Assembly (NCBI GenBank): GCA_036925085.1
Contig: JAUPFP010000006.1
Span: forward strand, 1,825,131-1,889,130
Origin: Brachycybe producta
Taxonomy: Eukaryota > Arthropoda > Diplopoda > Playtdesmida > Andrognathidae
Direction: 5' to 3'
DNA: 64,000 nucleotides
Under the pieces are notes generated by a model. It worked only from the letters and a program-made list of their open reading frames with translations, did no database searches and had not been told where the DNA came from. A program made the translations under genes and the position numbers. This document shows, piece by piece, positions 45,170 through 59,630 of the stretch; within the stretch, counting starts at the first letter, position 1; every line of letters starts with the position of its first letter.

Positions 45170-47870
45170 TTGTGAAGCCCAAAAGCGTCGTTCTTTGAGT
45201 CGCTATGTAAGACGCGTCCTAACTGGGAAGAGGAAAAATGAAAGAGAAATTTCCAGAAATCGGAATTGTCTTTTGAGTTTGGAACGTTTTGCTTGAACTC
45301 TGAAATGCCACAATCACTGCGAGCTGAACTGAAAAGAATTCTTTCGCCAGAGTTGAGGTTAATGCTTTTTTGGTGGTATCTGATTACATTACTTGATTAC
45401 AATTGGAGTTGAAAAGATTAAAGAGAACAAGAGAGAGGGAGAGGGTGTCGTTATTGATACCACAGTTGTCTTTGATAAATGTTAATTGTTTTTTTTTGTT
45501 TTTTTTTTATCTTATTTTAGATGAAACGTGTGGCAATTAATGAACCGCTGCATGTCAAATGAAGGTATAAATTGGTGTTGAGATGAGGTCCAATGGGCTC
45601 TTTGATGCTAATTGAGGGACGTTATTCTTGTTGGGCGGCAAGAGTCTGGGGTCCACTAGCCCGCAGTATTCCTTCGTGAGAGACGATTCGTTATTGAGAA
45701 GCACTTTATGGCTCTTGATTGTTCTCTTTAAGTAATGTCGAACTACGAGAGAGAGAGGGACAAAGAAATGTTCATTTGTCTAGATTCCGCGGAAATTTAA
45801 AAAAAACTCACTGTACCGTGGTGATATTTCCAATGGGTGATGATCCGGTAAATAGTCAAATCCAAATCGATCCTTAGTTCTCGCTCGCTTCTTACATGAT
45901 TTTGAAACCCAAGTCGTTTTGTCCTGGGGGATAACGATTAGCGTCCAATGTTTTGCAGTCAACCTTGTAAAATACTTTTACAATAAGTTTTTCTTTTTCT
46001 TGTTGAATTGCAGTTGTAACTTTTATTTCTGTTTAGACCAATGTCCAGTTTATTTATTGCAAGTTTGTAGCGACAATTTCAATGCAACTGGACTTTTGCC
46101 AGGATTTTAATTCAAAAATGAAAAATGATGTTGCGAAATTGCCGTTTTGTGTATTCACAAAAAAATAATATTGGCTATTGTGTAACACAAAAAGAGAGAG
46201 AAAGAAAAGAAGTTTCCTGTTTCTCTATAAAAAAAAAAAGACATTATTGTCAGAAAAAGCCCAGATATATCGAAGGGGGTGGAGGTTGAGGGCCGATGGT
46301 TAGGGGGTCAGTGGGCCCCTCGAGATGAGTGGGGAGAAAAGTTATTTCAATCCGATTTGAAATTAAGGTTATTTGTTAACTACTGTGCTCTGCCCTGTGA
46401 CTAATGACAGTGGTTAATTTTTAAATAGGTTTGTTTGCATTATTCCCTCCTCCTCCACCCCTCTAACCATGGAACCAAAATTCTGCCGTTTTGTTTTGTT
46501 TTATTATGAAACAGAATTACGTTTTTTTTTTTCTCTCTTTCCAATTAATGAGTTGCTTTAATAATTCATTCCCGTAGATGAGGTGAAGGGCGAATGAATC
46601 TCTCTCTCTCTCTCTCTGTTTTGAGCTTAGGGGGGCTTTATATTTAGAACACATTTTTCATTGTTTCTCCACAGAAATTATCATTTGAAAAATGGAATGC
46701 AAACGTGATGACGTTTTTGTGTTATTAATATTTACTCGCATTTATTTATTATTTGCCTTGAATTTTTTTTTTTCTCTATCCCTCCCTCCCTCCCGATTTG
46801 GTTTTTCCACGAATTCCTTTTTTTTTGACGACGGGGAATTACCTCAATTTACCCGAGAACCTATTTAGTTTTGTTTCTTTTCGTTGTAAACGTAGTTCTC
46901 GGTCGTCTGTCTTGAAACATGAAATTCAATGGGGAAACGCCAGAAATGTATCCTAAACACGCGTTCTACAAGTTTTCTAGGTTGTTTTGAGTGTCGTGTA
47001 ACAATTAAAAAAGCCAACTGAGTTGCTTTTTTTATATGAATAATTTAGTTTTACGCTTAATTGTTTTGTTTCGTCCTAATCAGCTGTGCGATTTCTCTTT
47101 TCTAGTCCCTAACTAACTTCGCCACCTCCTTCCTCATGTTGTTAATTTGGAGAACTGACCGTGGACAGTTAATATTCAGAGCAAAGCCACATTTTAAATT
47201 CGTGTTTGTTCCTATTAAAAATAATGTGAATTCTGGTAGCTCGTACGATGAATGTGGCCAGTTTTGCGATATTGTTGTTCTAGTTTTCGGAAGCCATTGT
47301 CCACTTTGCATTGTCCCAGCATAGTCTTCCAGTGTGTGTGCGTGTGTGACTTCAAACGAACAAATGACATTCGGTGCGTGTGTTTAGGAGGGAGGGGGTT
47401 AGTGTCTGATCAAATAGGTGATAGATTACAAAATGCAGTTTGTAGGAGGGTTTATTTAATCTCACTTAATCGATTGTGGTTAAAGAGCAGCAGCCCCAAC
47501 CCCACCACACGTGTATTATTATCAGCATCAGCATCCTAAGCACTTGCACGGTCGTGGGGATTCTAATGAGCCGTATATTCCAGATCAATTGGAATGATAA
47601 AAGTGGCAAATAATTCATTGTTATGCGAAATGAGGTACCCTGTTGTCGTGGTTTAGTTTGTTTTTCGAGTGATTTCTACCACAAAATGTATCTCGAGACG
47701 CAGCTTCGGAAGGTCACTCTCCACAATAGACAATTGAGGGACTCGTAATATTCTTTTTTTGCGGCGGGCACACGGAGCATCGGAGTCGTCCTCCTTTTTT
47801 GCGGATCAAATTTAAATTTGTTTTATTTGTGTTTTAATAGACTGGACTTCTTCGAGTGGAGTTTCCCGAA
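45170..47870. other. 2.7-kb gene-free interval
   Basis: AT-rich sequence with short GA and CT runs (45430-45445, 46600-46618) and poly-T. No frame with domain-like composition was found, and no MITE of the families above. It probably holds the upstream regions of stum (+) and of the minus-strand gene. Confidence 0.45.
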
Positions 47871-47880
47871 TTCTTAGAAC

Positions 47881-49611
47881 ATGGATGAGGAAGAAGAACC
47901 GGAGTTTATTCGAGCCGATACGTGGATGCAGTCGATGGTTCCGTCGTTACCCAAAGGCTGTGCCATCTTCTGTTTGATTTGCAACGTGATCGTTCCTGGA
48001 TTAGGTGAGTTTCAAGTATTTCTAGAGGTATGATTCCACTTCAAATGATGAAGCTGTTTCTGTCTTGCAGGAACTTTCACCGGAGGCGTCATTTCCTGTT
48101 GTTACGGTCGTCCTCGCTTGGAGTTTCGGCCGGCACGATACAGATGTCCGACGGCTTTCATGGTGATGCTCGTCGGTGTCGCTCAATTTTTGTGCACCGG
48201 GTTTTTCTTAGTTGGTTGGCTGTGGAGCATCATATGGGGTTTTCTGATGTTAAATCTTTCAGGTGACCCCACTCTTATGATAACACCGATGATAAAACTG
48301 AACTCACGACCGTCGAAAAACCTTTTTGTTTCAGATCCAAAGTATCGTACGTTGCCTTCGCTTCCATCCCCGGTTGGTAAAAGAGCTATAACACCGATAG
48401 TCAAAGTGGATCAACCGGACGAAGACGTTCCGACAGCAAAAAAAAACTTTGGACGGCTGATAACGAAGGCCAGAGAAAACAAAGACCAGGCGCTGGGTCT
48501 GGTCCCTCCTCCACCTCCTTCAAACCCACTGTCGGACTCTTCGTTCGGAGGATCTTTCTTATCGCACATTCCATCGATTCGATGTACGGATTCCAAAACT
48601 TCGGCAGCTGACAGTCGAGAAAAATCTACGAAACCCCGTTCCGAATCGAAACGGAATCTTCTCGACGATTCGGAACCGAAGTCGGTCAAAGTGATCAGTT
48701 CTCTGGGACCCACTCTGTCGGCCCACAGAATGTTCCGTCGATGGAAAAAGGCAGTGATATCTAAGGTTCCCAAGCCGGGAATTGCTTGCATATCGGGAGG
48801 TGGCGCTTCTAGCGAGGTCACGTTGACGTCCCGCAGAGTTTCCGTTCTTCCTCCTCTTCCCCCGTTGCTACCGGTGACCAACGGTGCTTCCGATCGAAAA
48901 AACGGCGATTTCAGTGAAATCATTTCGGTGACGCCTGCAACACCGATTCGATCTCGTCCTCTGTCTGCGATAGGATCGAAGACGTCTCCGGAAAACATCG
49001 CCACCGTCAACCCTGTGGTCGTGCACGTGGCCGAGTCGTCCGAAACTCCGAGCGTTCCATCGCCGAATGCGGTACGAGTTCAACAAAAACAGAAGTCTGT
49101 TGGCGAAGTCGTCGGCAACGAAGTGGAAAAAGATACGTGGGTACCACAGGTGCAGCCGAATATGGCGACCGAGTTCGGATCGACCGTTGAATCAAACGGA
49201 CGGAAGAAGGTTCCTTCTCGACCCGCAACAAAGGAGAATCTTAACCCGAAAACGGACGGACAAAAAGTGGAAGCGAAAACAACCGAACAGAAAGTGGACA
49301 CGCATCAAACTACTGCTAAAGTGGACCACAGTCGGTCTGCACCCAAAGTAGACAGTCAAAAGCCTGGAGTTAAATTGGATCAACCGATAGATGAGAGTGG
49401 ATCTAAATCGTACCAAACGAAACTTAAACTCGAACCGAAAACGGACCCTAACAGGTCGGAATCGACGACGAACAAAGTTATTGCCAAAGTTGGACCTCTG
49501 TCTGCCAGATCAACTAATAACGGTTTAAACCTGAGCCCGACGGAGTTGTTTCAGCGGCAACTGATGAAACCACGAACAAAACAGTCGACGGTTTATCATT
49601 ACGACGTCTAA
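47881..49611 (+). CDS. stum: protein stum homologue (Spec3 domain)
   Basis: Exon 1 is 47881-48004 and exon 2 begins at 48071. The second part contains a frame-preserving 72-nt segment, 48263-48334, with a GTGACC donor and TTTGTTTCAG acceptor. Spliced out, it gives LNLSDPKYR and 530 aa; retained, it gives 554 aa. Seen: the conserved Spec3/stum block with AIFCLICNVIVPGLGTFTGG, the cysteine pair in ISCCYGRP, and a second helix FLVGWLWSIIWGFLML. The C-terminal ~400 residues are Ser/Pro/Lys-rich and probably disordered. Family knowledge: Drosophila Stum is needed for mechanosensory transduction in proprioceptive neurons; sea urchin Spec3 is cilia-associated. The start is supported by a short acidic leader before the domain. 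Convergent with GPATCH2, with 300 bp between stop codons. Confidence 0.88.
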
Positions 49612-49847
49612 ATCCAATAACAAGCTACACTTTTTCTTATTTTCCCCATTACAGTTTCATTCGATTTTTCTCTCTTTCATTTCTAAAATGTGGGATCTCT
49701 TCTCGGCAGTAGAATCTTCTTGCCGTTGAAACTGTGCACCTCCAGTTCGATTCAATAGAACGTTCCGACAAGGATTCTCTCTTAGATGTGGCGGTTTTCC
49801 TTTTCAATCAACTCTTTGTATCACACTTAATAATTGGTAAATATTTT

Positions 49848-49853
49848 AATAAA
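49848..49853 (+). promoter_or_regulatory. polyadenylation signal of stum
   Basis: AATAAA lies 237 bp after the stum stop codon, in AT-rich sequence before the GPATCH2 3' end. Confidence 0.5.
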
Positions 49854-49910
49854 ATACATTTCTATATATAAATATCAATTAGAGAACATTTAAAATGATC
49901 TTGGGGGGGT

Positions 49911-52527
<2,617 letters not shown>

Positions 52528-52639
52528 TAGGCCTTCTTCTGAGTGACGAAAACAACGACAACAAAAAAAAGGTAAGAAAACAAATTCAAATGTGTCTCGT
52601 TTATAGTTGGTTAATTGAGCCAATTGAATGGATGTCCCA

Positions 52640-53065
52640 TCAGAAATGAGTTTATTTTGAGCAAAGATCGTTGACAGTTAGCTGCCTGCCCTCCCCCCCT
52701 TCCCCACTTTTTCCCTCGGTTCCTCCCCTCCCCTCTACCACCGACTCTTAAGTCCCTCGACGCACCGTTGCGAGGGGACGCTGATATATCAGCCTAAACA
52801 AGAGGAGGCTCGTTTACCCCCATTTTAGACCATTAAGTACTCTCCTAAGGTTTACCTAATCGTTTAACCGTAATCGGCGATGGCCATCTGAATACGTTCC
52901 TCCGCCTTTTCTTTCAAGTATTCTCCTTGGCTGACCAAAACACAATTTAAGCGAAAATGACAAAATCACAATAACTGCAAACGACCTCAGGTATAAGAAC
53001 TCGCTTCTTATACTGCGCTCAGGTGTTATTATTTGATGAGGAAGTCTCGTAACACATCATTGGTT
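52640..53065. other. intergenic region between GPATCH2 and HTD2
   Basis: A pyrimidine-rich patch (52680-52740) and moderately AT-rich DNA. It probably contains the GPATCH2 promoter. No gene seen. Confidence 0.4.
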
Positions 53066-53069
53066 ACTA

Positions 53070-53200
53070 CAGGCAATTAGAAATCGGGAGGAACAGAATT
53101 TGGCTCCGCCTTTTTTATGACGACCACCAACTTCTAATTGGTTTCTTGTGGGGTTCAATGTTGGGCGGTGCATGTGACGTCATACTACATAACCAAAAAA
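53070..53200. mobile_element. truncated CRE-carrying MITE, CAGGCAATTAG family
   Basis: The left arm starts CAGGCAATTAGAAATCGGG and the copy ends after CATGTGACGTCATACTACAT in the centre; the right arm is missing. It lies about 330 bp upstream of HTD2. Confidence 0.7.
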
Positions 53201-53528
53201 ATAAAAATAGATACATAGAGGTAGCGAAACTTCCTCTGTAAGAGAAAACCCAGCGACTCCCGCGAGTGAGTTTAAATTGTCTAGCTAGCCTCTCTTCAAG
53301 GTTCATAGTATTCTCCCCGTATCTCGTTATTTCTCTTTTTTAAAATGAATATTGAATCTGTCCTACAGCCCCCCCCCCCCACCCAACTCGAATGCTACGT
53401 TTTAGAACAATCCAAATTCTAGTCTGGCACGAATATTTGGCAAATGGTAGAAAACGAGGTAAAGTGTTATGTATTTCTCATAAAGCAGTAGCGTCTTTTT
53501 TAGACTACTTTCAGCTGTTTCTTTAAAA

Positions 53529-54306
53529 ATGTTGGCTCAGGAACTAAGTAGAAGAGGACTCGCTTTGGCCCACCACCATTTGACTCCCTTCTTGCACCCA
53601 ACTCGGATCAGTTCCACGTTAGTCCATGGCTACAGTATCGCTGTTGGTGACACGGCCCAAGTGACCCGCACTGTGTCTATGGAAGACGTGGTCGCCTTCG
53701 CCAACCTCACAGGAGACACGAACCCAATCCACATCGACGAATCGGTTGCGAGAGAAGGAAGGTTCGGACGATGCATCGTCCACGGCGCTTTTTTAAACGG
53801 GTAGTCGATATTTTGTTAAGCTTTACTGACATACTCACGTATCGTCTAAGTATCATTTCGGGTCTCTTAGGTGGACGTTTACCAGGTCCCGGGACCGTCG
53901 TCATTCACCAGTATTTGGAGTTTCCTAACGCACGTAAAAGATTCGTTATTTACACACTTGCTAATGGACCGAAATAGGGTCACGGTTGCACGCGTCTAGT
54001 GCGATCGTAACTTCGAGCTGTGAATCGATAGTTTGTTTTTTTTTTCTCTTCCCGTTTCCACTTTAGTTTTCGTGGGCGAAGAAGTAAAAGCCAAAGTGGA
54101 AATCACCAACATAAAGCGGATTATCGTCGAATGCGCCTTCACTTGTGAAGCCACCGAAAGACAAAAGGCAAAAGTGGCATCTTTGTAAAATTATAATTGG
54201 AACTCATAATGAACTTTCACCTTTTGTCATTTCGCAGATGGTCTTAAAAGGTTACGCGAAATTACTTTGCAGCAAAATTACCATTAAAACAAAAAATGGC
54301 GAATAA
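53529..54306 (+). CDS. HTD2: hydroxyacyl-thioester dehydratase type 2, mitochondrial
   Basis: Four exons, 53529-53800, 53851-53933, 54067-54173 and 54238-54306, give 176 aa (human HTD2 168). Seen: a short Arg-containing N-terminal leader, the hydratase-2 motif FANLTGDTNPIHID with the catalytic Asp and His, FGRCIVHGAFLNG, LPGPGTVVIHQYLEFPNA and FVGEEVKAKVEI, all in the order of the hot-dog/MaoC fold. Family knowledge: it removes water from (3R)-hydroxyacyl-ACP in mitochondrial type II fatty-acid synthesis, which feeds lipoic acid. In vertebrates HTD2 shares a transcript with RPP14; no RPP14 frame is seen upstream here. The exon 3 donor is GTGGCA. AATAAA overlaps the stop (54302-54307) and a second lies at 54413-54418. 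Confidence 0.92.
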
Positions 54307-54307
54307 A
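54302..54307 (+). promoter_or_regulatory. polyadenylation signal overlapping the HTD2 stop codon
   Basis: AATAAA spans the stop codon. An alternative AATAAA is at 54413-54418, just before the convergent RDH-type gene. Either could be used. Confidence 0.45.
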
Positions 54308-54446
54308 AGCATTAAATTGCCACCTGAATATCACTTTTTATTTGTTTATATTATATAACATTATAAAAATTGTTACGCGTTAACAAAATGTGCCCCATGT
54401 AAATTATTATTAAATAAAAGCCTCAACTATGGATCGTTATTTGATT

Positions 54447-56151
54447 TCATTTGTCCAGTTTGTCCTCGAGTCCAGTGAGGGCGCAACTCAGATCCCATAA
54501 TCTCGAAGCCATTAAGTCGTCAGTCGCTTTCGATATCGGTTTTGTAACCCCGCAGTCGCTTCGTTTATTTAGAGAGAGAGAGAGAGAGAGAAATACGTAA
54601 CATTAGCAACGGTTTGCGTTTGATACAAATAGAACTCCGAAGGTGAACAAACATCTCGGAACATTAACCTGTAGTATAAACCGGATTTATCTCCGAGTTC
54701 CTCCGAAACGGCACAATAGATGGCGGTCTGCGCTCCCTCCACGACCGTCTTCATAAAGACACCTCCGATGGTCGACACGAGCCACGGAATGACGGCCGAC
54801 GTCGTGCTTCCCGCATGTCGAAACAGATCACTCCTGACGATCCCAGGATGCAAAGCGTAAACGGTGACGCCGGTCCCTAAGCACGAGATACAGATTAAAT
54901 CGTTGGTCAAAGTCATTACGACTTCTGTACGCGATCGGTCTCTCGTATCACCTTCCAAGTTTTTAGCCAGTTGATGTGTGAAGAGGAGATTCGCCAATTT
55001 GCTCTGTGTGTACGCTCCCGATGGACTGTAGTTCTTCTCGGACTGAATGTCTTCGAAGTTGATCTTTCCAACTTGAATACAAAGGAAGAGAAACGCAGTC
55101 GAGGTTTTTATTCCAAAAATACACGAAACAACCATTCGGATTAAAACAAGTTCACGATTTGTACAACACGACTCAAAATAAGGGATGAGGAAAAATCAAC
55201 TTGGACGGATGTTGTTTTAAGAATTAACTACGACATGTTCAAAGATTGTTTCCCGACATTATCTTTAAATAAGAAATGCCATAAAATAAGTTCAATTTAA
55301 ACGTTTATCACAACGCAAATATTTAGCGTATGGAATCAGTTAAGTCGCTAGCAAATGGTGACACTTTTTTCTTAAAAAGTTTCTTACGAAAACTGATTTC
55401 AATTGACTTTCGTCGAAGGAACCAGAACGTATCATATTAATATCTTACAACGGTGTGCACGAGACGAAACGGTGATTATCCTGGATGGTGCCGACCTTTC
55501 GATCCTCTCCAAGAGGAGATTCGTGAGGAGAAAGTGACCGAGATGATTGACTCCGAACTGCATCTCGTATCCCTCTTGCGTCTTCGATTGCGGAGTCAGC
55601 ATCACTCCAGCGTTGTTTATTAGAATGTCCACTCGAGGTACTGTTTCGAGGATGTCACGAGCAAAACTGCGGACGGAATCGAGAGAAGAAAGATCGAGAT
55701 GTTTGACCTCGACGGATCCGACATCGTTAACTTTTTCATTCAAACTCCTTTGGATGTCGGCGGCCGCCTCCAAAGCTTTCGTCTCGTCACGGCACGCCAT
55801 AATCACACGGCCACCTGAAAACGAAAGTCGCGTGTAAAACACGGAATATGTTATCCTCTTATGTGTTAGACCTCTGAGAGCTAACTCTCGAGCCGTCTCC
55901 TTTCCGATGCCACAGTTGGCTCCCGTTATAATGATCGTCTTGCCATCGACCCGTGCCGAACTGGGACACATCGGGCCGTGCATTAAACGTCTCATCATGT
56001 ACATTGCCCTCTCCAGGTTGAAAACGACCCAAATACTGAAACGCACAATTTAAAAAAAAAAAAGTCGATAAGAAACGGCTATTTCTGAAATCGTTTTCAA
56101 CACTTACATGAATATTGATAAAGCTGACAAGAAATAAAAGACCAAATTCAT
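54447..56151 (-). CDS. retinol dehydrogenase 11/12-type short-chain dehydrogenase
   Basis: Six exons on the minus strand: 56151-56108, 56035-55872, 55814-55449, 55071-54952, 54876-54669 and 54558-54447, giving 337 aa. Seen: an N-terminal hydrophobic anchor (MNLVFYFLSALSIF), cofactor motif TGANCGIG, NNAGV, the catalytic Ser in ITVSSRAH, AYTQSK with catalytic Tyr and Lys, HPGIVRS, YYSDC and a C-terminal WDLSC. These match RDH11/12/13/14-type SDRs, membrane-anchored NADP(H) enzymes acting on retinoids, steroids or lipid aldehydes; the substrate here is unknown. The 57-nt intron 55815-55871 is a multiple of three and has no stop, so its retention would insert 19 residues before GGRVIMA. Convergent with HTD2, about 140 bp between stop codons. 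Confidence 0.92.
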
Positions 56152-56159
56152 AATAAGAA

Positions 56160-56690
56160 GACCTTAATTGCGAATTACATACAAATGGTTTCAAAATTCA
56201 ACTAAGAGACGAACAAAAACGAAGCAATTTCGTCAAAAATATAAGAAATTCAAAATACTTTTGTCAACGTAGACTGTCTTAGACTATTACTTTACTAGTC
56301 TAAGCTTAGACGTTAGGTTAGTCTAAGCTTAGACTATCCGTGAAAGTTGCAAAACTTTCAAAATAGTTTCATTGAAGTGACGCCTCAACTTTCTACGTCA
56401 TCATTTATGGAAGCCCGTTTGGGACAATTCGCACAATAATTTACGTTCAATAATAATGCGCACGCGCTCAATAAATTGTTCAAAACTACTTGTTACAGCG
56501 ACAACTAGCATCTCCCTCCTACCCACCAAAATCCCCCTCCAAAATTTATGAAATTGTATTAATAGAGATGCTAGCGCCATCTATTGTTATTTTCTTAAAC
56601 ATGAGTTATGTATTATATTTTTTCAAATTTTAAATTTTCCCTCTTAAACTATAACCTCCCCCCACCCACTAACATAGCCTAACCTACCAC
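56160..56690. other. non-coding stretch upstream of the RDH-type gene
   Basis: Contains a local palindrome made of TCTAAGCTTAGAC words (56270-56335) and a GCGCCATCTATTG motif (56574-56586), followed by CCTAACC-rich sequence. No gene. Confidence 0.45.
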
Positions 56691-57116
56691 TAACCCCCTA
56701 ACCTAACCCAACACTGACCCACTAACCTAACCTAACACATTATACATAGACTCTAAGTAATAGTTGATTGTAGCGCCGCCTGTCTTCAAAAATTTCAAAC
56801 ATTAATTAAAAAAGTTCTATGTTAAAAATCCTATACCTTCAAAAAAAGTTTTTGCTTTTTGGCAAAATTTTTTTAATGGAGACGGTGGCTCCATCTACTT
56901 TGGCTGAAATTTTTTTAAATTTATTTTATAGATTTGTTTGATATATTCTTTAACAAATCCTTAGTATAACTTATTAAACAAACAGTTGTCAGTGTAGCTG
57001 TATTGGTAGTGTCTCTAACTTGTGATTTGGTGTCCGTGGGTTCAAATCTCAGCAGTGTCTCTTTGTTTTAATATTTTCAAATTGTTAAAATAAACATAAA
57101 TATATTTATTGTTAAA
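56690..57116 (+). repeat. duplicated ~420-bp unit with tRNA-like module, copy 1
   Basis: The unit begins in CTAACCTAACC-rich sequence, passes TTTTTGCTTTTTGGCAAA and GGCTCCATCTACTTTGGCTG, and then holds a tRNA-like module with box A TAGCTGTATTGGTAG (56995-57009) and box B GGTTCAAATCTC (57039-57050). It ends TTTATTGTTAAAAT. The module reads like a SINE head or tRNA relic; the cloverleaf is not good enough for a tRNA gene. Confidence 0.55.
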
Positions 57117-57304
57117 ATGATGTCACATGCCTCGCCCTTTTATGTGAGTGGCAATTTCTAATTGGTTGATGTTTGGTCTGACACTTATAAAAGGGCGTGG
57201 CAAACGACCTTCTTCTGCTGTCTCCAAATGCCTGACAGGCATCTGTAGACAGCTTCAGAATTTTTTTGGCTCCACCCTTTTATGAGTGTCATCAATTTCT
57301 AATT
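57117..57304. mobile_element. two abutting MITE fragments between the duplicated units
   Basis: GATGTCACATGCCTCGCCC through CCAAATGCCTG is the right part of one CRE-type MITE copy, and CAGGCATCTGTAGACAGC through TCTAATTGGTTG is the left part of another, separated by a single base. Both are diverged. Confidence 0.5.
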
Positions 57305-57730
57305 GGTTGTAACCTAAACCAACACTAACCCACTAACCTAATCTAACACTTTATACATGGACTCTATGTAATAGTTGATTGTAGCGCCCCTGTCTTCAAA
57401 CATTTGAAACATTAATTAAAAAAATTCTATGTTAAAAATCCTATACCTCAAAAAAAAGTTTTTGCTTTTTGGCAAAAAAATTTTAATGGAGACAGTGGCT
57501 CCATCTACTTTGGCTGAATTTTTTAATTTTGTTTTAGGAAACATTCAAGGTTGGGTTGGTTCCTAAGTATAATTTATAAGGCTTGGTGTTGGAGTTGTCT
57601 GTTTAGCTGTGTGGTTAACGTCACTGCTTTCTGAACTTGTGTTTGTAGGTTCGTATCTCCGTGGTGGCTTTTTAAATTTTAATGTTTTAAATTGTTAAAA
57701 TAATTTTAAATACATTTATTGTTAAAATTC
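57305..57730 (+). repeat. duplicated ~420-bp unit with tRNA-like module, copy 2
   Basis: Same order of words as copy 1, with box A TAGCTGTGTGGTTAA (57604-57618) and box B GGTTCGTATCTC (57648-57659), ending TTTATTGTTAAAAT. The two copies match over nearly the whole unit, with more divergence in the tRNA-like part. Confidence 0.55.
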
Positions 57731-58129
57731 TTCTCAATTCTGCTAAAACTCTTCTACTTTCTATTAAATGGTCAATTTGTTTTTAAAAAATTTAAAATTG
57801 ACTTTTTAAACAACACAAAAATCATGAACATTTATGAGTCCCAAACATGTTCCTGATTTTTGCCGGCAATATAGCTATACAGATACATGGATTGTTTTTG
57901 AATTAACGTCAAATTAATTTTATTTCGTTAAATTAAATTAAATTTATTTTTTGCGACTTCCTAGGGCTCTTATAGTGAACGTCTCATCGGCAGTTTCCAT
58001 TGATCATCAATAGATGGCGCTGCTAACGCAAATCTGCAATGACTTTTTTAATCCTACATAAAACGAAAAGAGGGCAATGCGCATGCTCACTGAGCTAGTC
58101 TCAGTGGAGTCTGTCTCTTCGTGACGAAC

Positions 58130-58281
58130 GTTCTTCTTTTTTTCTCATCTGCGTTTCTCAGCGGAGTTTGATAAACTTTTTATTTTGATTCTTTTGTTTA
58201 TCTTCTTCATTCTTTAACGATTCGGCAATTTCGTTTGGTTGAGGTGTTCGTTGTTGTCTCGTGTGGTGGACGATCGAAAAA
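58130..58281 (+). promoter_or_regulatory. probable untranslated first exon with splice donor
   Basis: A less AT-biased block ends GTGGTGGACGATCGAAAAA followed by the strong donor GTAAGT. It has no ATG in the sense strand, as expected for a 5' UTR exon. The next candidate exons on the same strand are at 59939-60239, beyond the 57-bp repeat array, so the array would be intronic. Confidence 0.4.
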
Positions 58282-58437
58282 GTAAGTTTTTCGGGTTCTT
58301 TTCTTCATTCGATCTTTTCTTTTTTTAAAGATTATTTTGTGGGATGATTTGTATATAATTTTGCACCTCTCTTTCTCTCCGTAATGATGGATGATGGATT
58401 TATGATGAATTATAAACGGTTTTTTGTGAATGCGTTT

Positions 58438-59630
58438 TATGGGCCGCGACTACGCCCCCCTTAGCTAGGCGGGTCCGTCTTGTGGCGGAGCGCAGATGGG
58501 CCGCGACTATGCCCCCCTTAGCTCGTCGGGTCTTCCTGTGGCGGAGCGCAGATGGGCCGCGACTACGCCCCCCTTAGCTAGTCGGGTCCGTCTTGTGGCG
58601 GAGCGCAGATGGGCCGCGACTACGCCCCCTTAGCTAGTCGGGTCCGTCTTGTGGCGGAGTGCAGATGGGCCGCGACTACACCCCCCTTAGCTTGTCGGGT
58701 CCGTCTTGTGGTGGAGCGCAGATGGGCCGCGACTACGCCCCCTTAGCTCGTCGGGTCCGTCTCGTGGCGGAGCGCAGATGGGCCACGACTACGCCCCCCT
58801 TAGCTCGTCGGGTCCGTCTCATGGCGGAGCGCAGATGGGTCGCGACTACGCTTCCTTAGCTTGTCGGGTTCGTCTCGTGGCGGAGCGCAGATGGGCTGCG
58901 ACTATGCCCCGCTTAGCTCGTCGGGTCCGTCCTGTGGCGGAGCGCAGATGGGCCGCGACTACGCCCCCCTTAGCTAGGCGGGTCCGTCTTGTGGCGGAGC
59001 GCAGATGGGCCGCGACTACGCCCCCTTAGCTCGTCGGGTCTGTCCTGTGGCGGAGCGCAGATGGGCCGCGACTACGCCCCCCTTAGCTAATCGGGTCCGT
59101 CTTGTGGCGGAGTGCAGATGGGGCGCGACTACGCCCCCTTAGCTAGTCGGGTCCGTCTTGTGGCGGAGTGCAGATGGGCCGCGACTACACCCCCCTTAGC
59201 TAGTCGGGTCCGTCTTGTGGCGGAGTGCAGATGGGCCGCAACTACGCCCCCTTAGCTAGTCGGGTCCGTCTTGTGGCGGAGTGCAGATGGGGCGCGACTA
59301 CGCCCCCTTAGCTCGTCGGGTCCGTCTCGTGGTGGAGCGCAGATGGGCCGCGACTACGCCCCCTTAGCTAGTCGGGTCCGTCTTGTGGCGGAGTGCAGAT
59401 GGGGCGCGACTACGCCCCCTTAGCTCGTCGGGTCCGTCTTGTGGTGGAGCGCAGATGGGCCGCGACTACGCCCCCTTAGCTCGTCGGGTCCGTCTCGTGG
59501 TGGAGCGCAGATGGGCCACGACTACGCCCCCCTTAGCTCATCGGGTCCGTCTCATGGCGGAGCGCAGATGGGTCGCGACTACGCTTCCTTAGCTTGTCGG
59601 GTTCGTCTCGTGGCGGAGCGCAGATGGGCC
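58438..59630 (+). repeat. ~57-bp tandem repeat array, about 21 copies
   Basis: Each unit reads ATGGGCCGCGACTACGCCCC, TTAGCTAGTCGGGTCCGTC and TTGTGGCGGAGCGCAG, with unit lengths of 55-57 bp because of a variable C run. Copies differ at a few positions (TAG/TCG, CTT/CTC, GGCGGAG/GGTGGAG). Block 58690-58900 recurs almost exactly at about 59440-59630. The array is GC-rich in an AT-rich neighbourhood. Open frames across it come from the period being close to a multiple of three. Not regarded as coding. Confidence 0.9.

Noticed and set aside
56990-57060. tRNA gene
   Set aside because: Box A and box B are present, but the acceptor and anticodon stems do not pair convincingly and the module is part of a duplicated repeat.
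58438-59630. Array as a CRISPR-like locus or coding repeat
   Set aside because: There are no unique spacers, the whole unit is repeated head-to-tail, the context is eukaryotic and there are no cas genes. Frames are a by-product of the period.
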